From Ascarosepion bandense (Eukaryota; Mollusca; Cephalopoda; Sepiida; Sepiidae), in assembly GCA_037127315.1 (NCBI GenBank), contig JBBBDQ010000347.1, positions 627,501-691,500 on the forward strand: a stretch of DNA of 64,000 bases, in the 5' to 3' direction. Every line of letters begins with the position of its first letter. Position 1 is the first letter of the stretch. Shown here one piece after another: positions 1 through 8,459 of this stretch. The notes beneath the pieces were generated by a model. It saw nothing but the letters and a program-made list of their open reading frames with translations, searched no databases and had not been told where the DNA came from. A program made the translations under genes and the position numbers.

Positions 1-303
1 CTTTACGGGGGATGTATAGACGGTCTACATCAGCCTTTGGATGATGCATCTTATGCTTAGAAAGAAGCTTTTCTGTTTTAGGATCCATTTACCTGATGTC
101 GTTTAAGATGTTGAAACTATATTGGACAACTAGGATTGCAAGGCTATTAATGGCCATAATTCTGCTCCGAGAATTCAATTCAATTTTTAATATCAGTCGT
201 AGCCTTCTATAGTACTCTTTACGGACTATTTTTTCATTTTTTTATGGTGAATTTTTTCACTCTCATTTACACCTAGGTATTTATAAGATTCTTTCGGCTT
301 TAA

Positions 304-1048
304 TTATTTTATTGTTAAATGAGGGTCTAAGCTAATTGAAGATATTTCTTGTAGCGATCCACGTAAAACTGTAGCTTTAGCACATTTATTCAAATTGAAT
401 TTCATTCCAATGTCTTCGCTGAAGCATTTTACAGTTTGCAGAAGACCTTCCAGCTCATTATCATTCTTAGCATACAACATTAATTCATCAATGTAAAATT
501 GATGGCTTATTTTCTTTTGAGCTATTTTATTACCACATTCTGTCTTGTTAAGTTGACTCGTTAGTGCTAATAATGATATGTAGAATAGTAAGGGAGACAA
601 AGAATCACATTGAAATATTCCTCTTTTGATGTTTATTTCACCAGACTTATAGAATCCATTTATATGATTGAGGTAAAGGGTTATTTTCCTTATCGGCATG
701 CATTGTTTGGTGAAATTGAGTATTACGGGTGATATATTGTATGTATTTAAAATCTTTAAAATCCAAGAATGTGGCACACTATTGAATGCCTTACGATAAT
801 CTATCTAGGCAGTACTAAGATTTTTCTTTGTATTGTAGAGGTTTTCCAGGATCATTATCTTAATAAGCAATTGGTCTTTACATCCGTAACAGCCACGTTT
901 GAAAGGTTTTTTTCAAGCGGTAACATGTCATTTCTTTCTAAGAATAAATATGTCAGTTTTATTAAAATAGATGTTAATAGTTTGTATGTTGTCGGAAGGA
1001 ATGTAATTGGTCTGTAGTCTTTCAGATTGTTTTTGTCACAGTTCTTGG
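304..1048 (-). pseudogene. Reverse transcriptase core of the old R2-like element
   Basis: Translating right to left gives the KDYRPITFLP block (about 1020-960), then IDYRKAF near 810-790, the GIFQCDSLSPLLF block near 620-585 (the usual RGIFQGDSLSP with Q-C for Q-G), and FYIDELMLYAKND near 505-470. The second aspartate of the catalytic YxDD box is replaced by glutamate. A TAG interrupts just before IDYRKAF and a TAA at about 304-306 follows LTIK, after which homology continues in the same frame toward position 1. The fragment is non-functional, and its start and end are set by homology, not by start or stop codons. Confidence 0.78.
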
Positions 1049-2186
1049 TTTTTTTTTTAATCATTTCACCCGGGCAAGGCGTAAAAGCCACTGATGTGCG
1101 GGGGAGGTGGCTACATAACTGAAAGAAAATTAATTAGAGGAGGGAGAAGAGGATTACAGATCAATTAGAAAGAAGCAATAGAAAGATGAAAATGCAAGTG
1201 TGATGACAGATGCAAGGGGTGAGAGAGAGGGAAGGATACACGGGGTGGGGGAAGGGCTAGAGTCAAGTGGTTAGTAGATGAGTATTGACATTGCATTTAA
1301 ATTTCTGGAGGTTGTAGCCGTCAGGAAAACAAGAATATGGGAGCGAGTTCCACAAGCGTGAAGTGCGAGAGAAGAAGCTGCAGGAGTAGAATTGTCGTCT
1401 GCATTTGGCTAACCTAACTGTGAATGGGTGGTACCCAGTTGCCATTCTGGTTGCACGAGTAAACACCTGTTAAGAGGCACCAGTGACTTAAGTTCGTCTG
1501 AGCAGAAGCCATGAAAGTACTTATAGAACAAAGGGAGGCCACATTTCGTCGTGTGGAAGTGGCTGTAGTCGAGCCGCCAAGTCAGCACCTATCACGTTAC
1601 TAACTCTTCTTTGGAGCCTGTCGAGAACACTGAGGTGAGCGGCAGGGGCGCCTGACCATAAATGGCAGCAATACTCCATGCAGGGTCGAATGGTAGACTT
1701 GGTTATATTCCGGATGGATTCAGGCGGAAAAAACATCCTGGATCGACACAGTGACCCAACCTTCTTAGCAGTGGATTTAGCTATGGATTCGATGTAGCGG
1801 TTCCACTTGAGATCAGAAGAGAGTGTAAGGCCGAGGAGGCGCAGTGTATTGCACTCAGGGAGAATCGCTTGGTCCATGCTTATGTGAGGCAGGAGATGTT
1901 GCCTGTGATGGTTGACAGACAACATCACGGTCTTGGACGCAGTGAAGTTGACAAGCCACTTCTTGCCCCAATTCACCACAGAGTGTAGATCCCGTTCAAG
2001 GTCAGCAGCGAGATTATGTCTGTCCGCCATGCCAGGTTTCTTACTTGTGCGGGAGTATATTGTGGTGTCATCTGCGTAGATGCCTACTTGGGACTTGATC
2101 TCATCTGGGAGGTCGTTGATGAAAATAAGGAAGAGCGTCGGGCCCAGGATAGAGCCCTGGGGGACACCGGCATTCGTGCTGTAGGA
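1049..2186 (-). mobile_element. 5'-truncated LINE (CR1/L2/Jockey group), nested insertion
   Basis: The 3' end is at 1049 with a 10-nt A tail (T on plus) next to the family terminus GGTGAAATGATT. The body matches the LINE at 8244-10598 through the C-terminal half of ORF2. The 5' truncation is at about 2186, just before the RT PQGSILGP block. The coding part is broken by a frameshift near 1540-1550 and by other lesions. A TGG triplet flanks both ends (1046-1048 and 2187-2189). Removing the insertion rejoins the host reverse-transcriptase frame, which shows it landed in the older element. Confidence 0.85.
1263..2030 (-). pseudogene. ORF2 C-terminal remnant of nested LINE
   Basis: Two frames carry the family's C-terminal region. 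2030-1521 has ADRHNLAADLERDLHSVVNWGKKW through RLQRRVSNVIGADLAARLQP. 1466-1263 has FTRATRMATGYHPFTVRLAK through NVNTHLLTT. A frameshift joins them near 1500-1540. The catalytic RT motifs lie upstream and are absent because of the 5' truncation. Confidence 0.8.
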
Positions 2187-2235
2187 TGGGTAGAAGAAAT
2201 CTAATTTCTTTGGTCATCCATGCAGGAATTTTAGT

Positions 2236-2487
2236 GGGATCATTAACCTTTATTATTGTTTTTATTGTTATTGTTATTGTCATTATTATTATTATCATTA
2301 TTATTATTATATATTATTATAATTATATATTATTATTCTTGTTATTATCATCATTATCATATATTATTATTATTGTATAATTATTTTTTTGTTATTGTTA
2401 ATTATTTGTTATTGTTAATAACATTATTGTTCTTTATTATTATATATTATTATTGTTATTGTTATTATTATTATTATTATTATGTTT

Positions 2488-2530
<43 letters not shown>
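2236..2530. repeat. (ATT)n / (AAT)n tract with strand switch
   Basis: Imperfect TTA-type triplet repeats run to about 2485, then switch to AAT units until about 2530. The switch makes the two halves complementary, so a long AU hairpin is possible. Open frames here are low-complexity I/L/Y or N runs and were not called genes. Confidence 0.9.
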
Positions 2531-2531
<1 letters not shown>

Positions 2532-2850
2532 CTTTGCTTTCTTTTGTATATACATTTTCATTCCGGGCCCCAACAAGAGACCTGAGATCAGAAATGGCTT
2601 CATAGCATTTCTCATTTTTTTTTTTTTGTAAAAATAAATAAATCTGAAAGTCACACGCTTTTACAAACATACAACTCTTCGTAACATCTGAGCTGTAGTT
2701 GCAAATATATTTTTTGCATTTTTTTTTATGGCATGGGCTACCAGCCATCCACTCAGTTAATCTATCGGAAGTTTTTTCAATCTATCCGACGTCTCCAAAT
2801 AATACATGAATTGTTGAGATTTTGTATTTTTTTTTTATTAAATTGGTTCT
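2531..2850. other. No recognised feature
   Basis: AT-rich sequence with short A or T runs. I see no coding similarity or RNA gene. Confidence 0.5.
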
Positions 2851-2953
2851 AAGCTTTCGGTCCACATGAGCCATCTTCATCTCTAATTGTGGATGTTTTT
2901 ATGTTAACGTGCCCGTAAACTCTCTGAATATGGCTCATGTGAGATGAAAGCTT
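2851..2953. repeat. Imperfect inverted repeat, about 28-bp arms
   Basis: AAGCTTTCGGTCCACATGAG at 2852 onward is complementary to a CTCATGTGAGATGAAAGCTT block ending near 2952. About 24 of 28 positions pair, with a loop of about 46 nt. This could be a foldback element or the edge of a dispersed repeat. Confidence 0.6.
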
Positions 2954-3078
2954 ACAATCAACTTAACAAAAAAATATACAAATATTGGAGAATTTTTGCT
3001 TTTAATTTCACTAGAAATTAAAGTGAAAATACGATGTTTAGAACGGCTCATGATCAAACATAATAGACATTCTTTTTC

Positions 3079-3080
<2 letters not shown>

Positions 3081-3162
<82 letters not shown>

Positions 3163-3173
3163 GTGTGTGTGTG
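3081..3173. repeat. (TA)n joined to (GT)n microsatellite
   Basis: About 15 TA units pass directly into about 31 GT units with one C interruption. Confidence 0.97.
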
Positions 3174-3224
3174 GCTGTTTATGTGCGAACGTGTGGCAAA
3201 TATTTGGAGGGTTATAGCAAAAGT

Positions 3225-3375
3225 CCCTGCGCATCCTCTTCTATGTGCTACGCCTTTGTGGCAATCATGGCTTTCCACATTTCCTGGCTTTGTAACTATT
3301 CATAAATATTATCTTTTTGTTATCCCAATCCTTCTTCTGCCATCCATTTACACAAGGCCTTTCTTCTTTTATCTG
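3225..3375 (-). mobile_element. RTE-type LINE 3' end fragment
   Basis: The minus strand reads a frame with LCKWMAEEGLG and, after a break, MWKAMIATKA. These match the C-terminus of the endonuclease/reverse-transcriptase family seen more fully at 33055-34315. It is only the last 50 or so codons. Confidence 0.65.
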
Positions 3376-3470
3376 CAGTGAACCTCTCAGAACTTTGGCG
3401 ATCATGGTTTTCCCCAATTATCTTTCCTTGATAGTTACATCATTTTGCAATATCACTTAATACGTGTTCT
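3376..3470 (-). mobile_element. Second RTE 3' end fragment, abutting the first
   Basis: The minus strand reads W-KTMIAKVLRG, the same C-terminal block as the neighbour at 3225-3375. Two termini therefore sit head to tail. Short and diverged. Confidence 0.5.
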
Positions 3471-3479
3471 CACAAAAAA

Positions 3480-4155
3480 GTTCAACAAAGTTTAGCTATG
3501 TCATGGTCTATTTTTCTCTATCTCTCTTGCCACCAATGTGTTATATGAGTGTTAATCTTTCCAATTACAGTTTTGTCATGTATGTCCCCTAAAAATGCAA
3601 GTGTCTCTTTTGCGTACTAGGTATAAGCGCTTTTCATTTTTCCGGTTTCTCAAAAACTATCTTATCTATTATCAGCTGCATTCAACAGAGCCACATTTCC
3701 GATGGCCCCAGTCTCTTCTCCAAGGCTCAATATCCTCATAGGGGTTTATAAAACCTTAATAAAATCGAAAGGTTTAACATTTGAAAACAAAAAGATCAAA
3801 TTTAATATTTATCTAGCCTATTCTGTTTTTTATTTCATTATCAAGAATTATCTACCTACGCCTGCTTCTCATCTGGTCTTTAATTTGAACCCTGGTGCAA
3901 ATTAACTGAACCGACTGCTTTAGTTGCTTTTCTTTTACCCTATGTTAAGTTTTAGACCCACTGGAGTCACAGGGTGTAATCGATTTCTATTTATTCCTCA
4001 TTTTAGATCATTTGAAGTCGTGGGTGTAATATGAATCTATTTTTGGGGCGTATAATGAAATTTGTTTGGCCTTGAAAATTTTTTCGTCATCCATGATTAC
4101 ATATTTTTATGCCACCCAGACACTGTTGCCTCGACTGTCACTTATTTGTCCTACG
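3480..4155. other. No recognised feature
   Basis: AT-rich DNA with only short open frames. A 67-codon frame at 3702-3905 has no recognisable motif and is probably chance. Confidence 0.5.
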
Positions 4156-4159
4156 GTCA

Positions 4160-4352
4160 TTCGATAGACGTTACTCCAAGTAAGCGTACGAAAATTGTAA
4201 CGCTGTACGTACATACTAATATGAATTACAGAGAGATCGTGGATATCCCTTCAATTGTCAGTCGCGTTATCAAGGAGAAGAAACAAATTACATCCATATT
4301 ACATCCATATGTTGGAAATGTAAAGGAAAATATTAGAAATACATTATTCGCT
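4160..4352 (+). pseudogene. Tc1-type transposase N-terminal (HTH) relic
   Basis: From an ATA in place of the likely start ATG, the frame reads DVTPSKRTKIVTLY then NYREIVD and SIVSRVIKEKKQ. This is the first helix-turn-helix of a Tc1-like transposase family, which binds the element's terminal repeat. The DDE catalytic region is missing, because the frame ends at about 4361 in AT-rich sequence. Identification rests on recall of the family pattern. Confidence 0.5.
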
Positions 4353-4375
4353 TTGTTTTAATTAATTTCCACAAG

Positions 4376-4377
<2 letters not shown>

Positions 4378-4412
<35 letters not shown>
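4378..4412. repeat. (TA)n microsatellite
   Basis: Pure TA tract of about 17 units. Confidence 0.95.
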
Positions 4413-4416
<4 letters not shown>

Positions 4417-4680
4417 AAACTTGATATACCTGTCAAAAACAAAACGTAAAGAAAAATGCAACCAGAAGAGAAAAACAACTTCGAGAGACAACCTATACTT
4501 GATCAGGGAGAGGTCCTAGGGTGACATTATTCGTTCGTTTGCTTTCAATTAATTTTTACATAGGTAAAAATTATCTATATCACTCAATCTAGTATTTTAT
4601 GTAAGTATGATGTTATCAATCTCAGTCAGTTTATGGTTCTATTTTTCTTATTCTGTATGTCTCTTATCAGCAGAGTCTGC

Positions 4681-4684
4681 TCAT

Positions 4685-4738
<54 letters not shown>

Positions 4739-4785
4739 CAGTCTGCTCTTTTATCTTATCTCTCTATCTATCTCAGCCTGCTCCT

Positions 4786-4836
<51 letters not shown>

Positions 4837-4847
4837 AGCCTGCTCCT

Positions 4848-4910
<63 letters not shown>
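4681..4910. repeat. (CTAT)n array in three blocks, then (TA)n
   Basis: Three blocks of CTAT units (about 4686-4738, 4787-4836 and 4849-4878) are separated by a repeated CTGCTCNTTTATC linker, so a unit of tetranucleotides plus linker has itself been duplicated. The last block passes into (TA)n. Confidence 0.95.
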
Positions 4911-4912
<2 letters not shown>

Positions 4913-5064
4913 AATCTGCTTCTTATCTCTCTATCCCAGTTTGCTTCTTTATCTTATTCGACTTCTTTTATCTCTATTATAGCTAAATTTTTATCTCCCT
5001 ATTAATATGAATGTTCACCTTTATCTAAGGTTGTTTCTTATCACTATCGTTCTCGGATTGTTCA

Positions 5065-5066
5065 TT

Positions 5067-5120
<54 letters not shown>
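5065..5120. repeat. (CT)n-(TA)n microsatellite
   Basis: About 10 CT units followed by about 15 TA units. Confidence 0.95.
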
Positions 5121-5122
<2 letters not shown>

Positions 5123-5554
5123 TCTGGTTTGTAAATGATATTGCCTCGAAATCGGAGATCTAATTCCGCATTCTTCTCTTATTCAGTGCATTCTATTTAC
5201 GGAAATAGTTTCCGAATAAATCTAAATATTCGTCTAATCTATGTGTATAACATTTATCAAGATAACCTGATTTGTTAACCCGTCTAGGTGTAAGAGAAAT
5301 CAGAATTTAAAATCTTAGCATGATTGTCTGACGAAATTCTATGTGGCGCTTTTCTCTTTTTCATTTTATCTGAAAAGAATAGTTTGTTTCATTTATAAAT
5401 TCACTACTATAATTAAAACATTTGTTTGATAGACTCTAAGTTTTCTCCTCTTTTGTAATATATTTTATATTAAATGAAATATCACCAATGTGCTTCTGTT
5501 GTGATAGCATGCGGTTAATTCATAATAATACTCATTAATATAGGTCTTAGCTAT
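5121..5554. other. No recognised feature
   Basis: AT-rich, with no coding or RNA signal seen. Confidence 0.5.
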
Positions 5555-6030
5555 GAGGATAAAATGCATCCGACAACAAGGACTCTGATTTAGAGGTTTT
5601 GATGAGCATGGAGTCACCTCTTAATTGCAGTTGTTCTCAGTTCCACCTTGACCTGGGGTGGTAGCAGCTGTGGACAAATTGTTAGCCCCCACCCCTAAAG
5701 TCGGTTCAAAATACTACGAATTTATAAAAGTCTATTGTAGAGGAATGTTTTGAAGAAGATATTACCAGCAATATAATTTGGAATAAAATGGAAGGAAAAT
5801 ATTTACAGCATTAAAAAAAAAGAAACGCAGCAATATATATGACTTTCAACAAAATCCTCTTTACAAAAATACGTCAATCAAATCTTATCTACAAATTGCT
5901 TTTCAAAATACAAAACCAGAAGACATCTTGGGTTTTCAAAAATCCGAACATTTTACAACAAAATCCCTTTTTTTTTTTATTAAATAACCCACATGCCATG
6001 AAACTAAACAGACACTCAAATTCATTACCG
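5555..6030 (+). repeat. Unclassified dispersed repeat F, copy 1
   Basis: This shares ordered blocks with 34395-34985 and, over its first part, with 42530-42740. The blocks are a GGACTCTNATTTAGAGG-type start, a region with GTGGTAGCA and C-rich runs, CAACAAAATCCTCTTTACAA, and an end near TTAAATAACCCA. It ends directly against a LINE at 6036. No protein or terminal repeat was found. Confidence 0.6.
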
Positions 6031-6035
6031 TAATT

Positions 6036-7035
6036 AGTTTCTATGCAGATGACAACACCATATACACCGGCCTCAATAAGGAATCTGTTAAAACTAAAAA
6101 GATAAGCATATCTCTTAACCTTCAAAAGAATTTCCAATCTTTGATTGAATGTGATAAGAAATACCTCGTAAGTTTGTAAGTCTCCAAAACGAAGTTTCCC
6201 TCTTTTAATCACCATAAAAATTATTTCCTGACTAGCATCAAAATGAATGATGCTTGTCTCTAGAGAGTAATACACGTCGCCTCCTTGGCCTAACTCTAAA
6301 ACATAACGTCAAATAGAATGGCTATATTGAATCTGTAGCTGCATCTATCGCGAGGGAAGTTCTTTTTTTGTCAGAATTCATTTTGCGCATCTATAAATCT
6401 ACAGATCGTCCGGGCATTGAATACCGTTGCTATATTTGATCAGATAATCTGATATTCATCTTGAGGCTTTTCACAAAATCCAAAGGAGGATTTGAAATAT
6501 AATTAAATCAGTACCACTTACGTTCCTTTCTCACCTACGTGCTTTGCCTTCCCTCTGTCCTTTCTACATGTATATTTATGGTAAAAAGCGAACATCGCTT
6601 CTTTTCTCGCGCTTCCCGCCTGTGGAATTCCCTTCCACAAGTCTGCTTTCCCGACAACTACAATTTCCAGGTGTTTAAATGTAAGGTCAATAGACAGTTC
6701 CTATCACACTAACTTCCATAGACACCTCCTATCACACTAACTTCCAATTATTCTCAGAACACTCTCATCTACCCAACCCTCATTCTCGGTATCCTTATCC
6801 GCCTATCACCCACCCTCTGACATTTCCTCTATTTAACCATTCTCAGTATCCTTACCCGCCTAACATCCACCCTCTGACATTTCCTATATTTAACCACTCT
6901 CGGTATCCTTTCCCGCCTATCACCCATCCTCTGACATTTCCTATATTTAACCATCCTTCCTCCACTCTATGTAGCCCCCTGCGCAGTAATGGCAGTGAAA
7001 TGCCTTGCTTGGGGTGAAACGCTTATAAAAAAAAA
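6036..7035 (+). mobile_element. 5'-truncated LINE (CR1/L2/Jockey group), plus strand
   Basis: It starts in the catalytic box, SFYADDNTIYT, then shows degraded blocks matching the C-terminal half of the family ORF2 (NGYIESVAASI, ESTDRPGIEY-like, LWNSLPQVCFPDNYNFQVFK). Stops and frameshifts are frequent. The 3' end carries CCTTGCTTGGGGTGAAACG followed by an A run at about 7026-7035. The 3' untranslated part contains a tandem triplication (6783-6955). Confidence 0.75.
6783..6955 (+). repeat. 57-bp tandem repeat x3 in LINE 3' region
   Basis: Three successive units begin CTCGGTATCC or CTCAGTATCC and include CCTCTGACATTTCCT and TATTTAACCA. The LINE copy at 19255-20040 has the same segment once (about 19912-19968). 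Confidence 0.85.
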
Positions 7036-7039
7036 ACTG

Positions 7040-7375
7040 CTCTGTCGAGCTTTTTTAACTGGTTCAGCGACCACATGTAATTCTCGTGTTATAAGATTTG
7101 CAACTAGGTCCCAGAATTCACCTCCAACCTAATTAAATGTAACTCCATATTCTACTCTAACAATCTTCTTTTCAGAAAATCCCTTACGTTTGCTTGCTTT
7201 ACTGATAGCTACAATCTCCAAAAGTTTAAATGCAACGCCAAATGATATCTTCTATTTACTTGCATCCCATCCAAAACTTCATCTTCGACATCCCATTTAC
7301 TTTTATTTTTCTCTCACTGTAAATTTTGTGCGCACCAGTGGTAGGCCATCCTTATTAGAAATGAAATGATTATAA
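7040..7375 (+). mobile_element. LINE 3' tail fragment, second copy in tandem
   Basis: Matches the end of ORF2 (ATRSQ-like, FTDSYNLQKFKCNAK-like text) and ends with a diverged family terminus, GAAATGATTATAAACAAATT. It follows immediately after the A tail of the previous copy. Heavily decayed. Confidence 0.55.
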
Positions 7376-7869
7376 ACAAATTATAAACAAATTGTTAGCT
7401 CTCTTTTCATCACACACACTTGACTATCCTTTTCTATAATCTACGATACATTTAAATATCTGCTTGTTATCTAACTAAAATATTTTGTCATACGTATTCA
7501 TATGTTAAAATCATTTACAATTTAATGCATTAGGAGTTAACAATAACATTTCACAAATGCATTTAAATTGTATATATGATTGCTTTATTCCGTGTGAAAT
7601 TAATCCTCTCATTTCGGACCGGATGCGTTCACAGTATTTTAATTAATTGAATGTATGTATTAAAAAACAAAGAATGTATTCGCATCATTAATATTAGAAA
7701 TTTATTAATCTTTCCACAAAATCATGCAAAAAACTTAATTTGTTTCTTCATCTGGAATGATGTTTCCAAACAATGAATTACAATGAAGATCTATAATAAA
7801 ATATATTACAATATTTACTTTATAATACGTTTAAAAAATATTGTAATATATATTATCATGGTTTTTTGT
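7376..7869. other. AT-rich stretch with a 16-bp perfect inverted repeat
   Basis: No gene seen. ATATATTACAATATTT at 7801-7816 is perfectly complementary to 7836-7851, a 16-bp stem with a 19-nt loop. Confidence 0.6.
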
Positions 7870-7884
7870 ATTATAACACGTTAG

Positions 7885-8166
7885 GATGTACGTTGTGGAA
7901 GAGAGGATATCGACTCGGAACGACAAATAGAGGAGCCGAGTTCGAATTCCAGTTGAATTCCTTGCATTCATTTGCACACAAATACCCTTGGGGAAGATAT
8001 TAATCAGTCTCTTCCCTCCAGTTATGGATTATGGCCTTGTTTTGCAACCAGTATAATGCAGAAAGCAATAGAAAACTACTGCAAGAAAATGTTCTGCCCA
8101 GGTAGTCATGTCTCTTTCGAGACATGATCGCCCATGCGTGTATCACGTATGGCACTTAACTGACTG
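7885..8166 (+). mobile_element. tRNA-derived SINE (family A) with 15-bp target duplication
   Basis: The head has RNA polymerase III-type boxes: an A-box region near CGTTGTGGAAGAGAGG and a B box GAGTTCGAATTCC. The body contains TCTCTTCCCTCCAGTTATGG and the conserved block CATGTCTCTTTCGAGACATG, and it ends CACTTAACTGACTG. Identical flanks ATTATAACACGTTAG at 7870-7884 and 8167-8181 show LINE-mediated insertion. This is the best reference copy in the window. Confidence 0.92.
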
Positions 8167-8265
8167 ATTATAACACGTTAGCAATATATTCATAACACAC
8201 ACATGTACATATAATCCTATCAAAGTTTATATGTATATATATGTTTTTTTTTTTTTTTTTTTTTT

Positions 8266-8459
8266 AATCATTTCACCCCGAGCAAGGCAGAAACGCCACT
8301 GATGTGCAGGGGGTTACATAAGTGTAGAAAGATTAATTAGAAAAGAGTGAGGAGTACAAGCTAGTTAGAAAGGAACAATAGAAAACTGAGAAAGCAGGTG
8401 CAATGACAGGTACATGGGCGGAGAGAAAGGGAAGCTTATACAGGGGAGGGGAGAGAGAG
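8266..8459 (-). other. 3' untranslated region and terminus of LINE
   Basis: It contains the segment seen at every family 3' end in the window (1059 onward, 7000, 18272, 20030 and 57816): a CCCTGCNCANCAGTGGC-type block, then GCCTTGCTCGGGGTGAAATG. This conserved end is probably the RT recognition site, by analogy with other LINEs. Confidence 0.7.

Larger units (their letters stand above)
1..2255 (-). mobile_element. Decayed non-LTR retrotransposon, interrupted by a younger LINE
   Basis: One element reads right to left in two pieces, 2255-2187 and 1048-1, and runs off the left edge. The right piece carries an IPAWMTK-type segment. The left piece continues with a DYRPITFLPTTYKLLTS core, a motif A IDYRKAF, a motif C in which the usual YxDD reads YIDE, and a C-terminal part including YKYLGVNE, NSLAILVVQYS and KMHHPKADVDRLY. 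This order and wording match a reverse-transcriptase family often labelled R2-type in invertebrate genomes. The clade name is from memory and uncertain. Several in-frame stops and the altered YIDE box make it dead. The gap between the pieces is filled by another LINE (1049-2186). Confidence 0.8.

Noticed and set aside
2440..2748. Frames with long isoleucine or asparagine runs
   Set aside because: Triplet-repeat translation.
4607..4986. Open frames of repeated SIYLSIYL and IYIYIY text here and at many (TA)n sites
   Set aside because: They are direct translations of (CTAT)n and (TA)n tracts.
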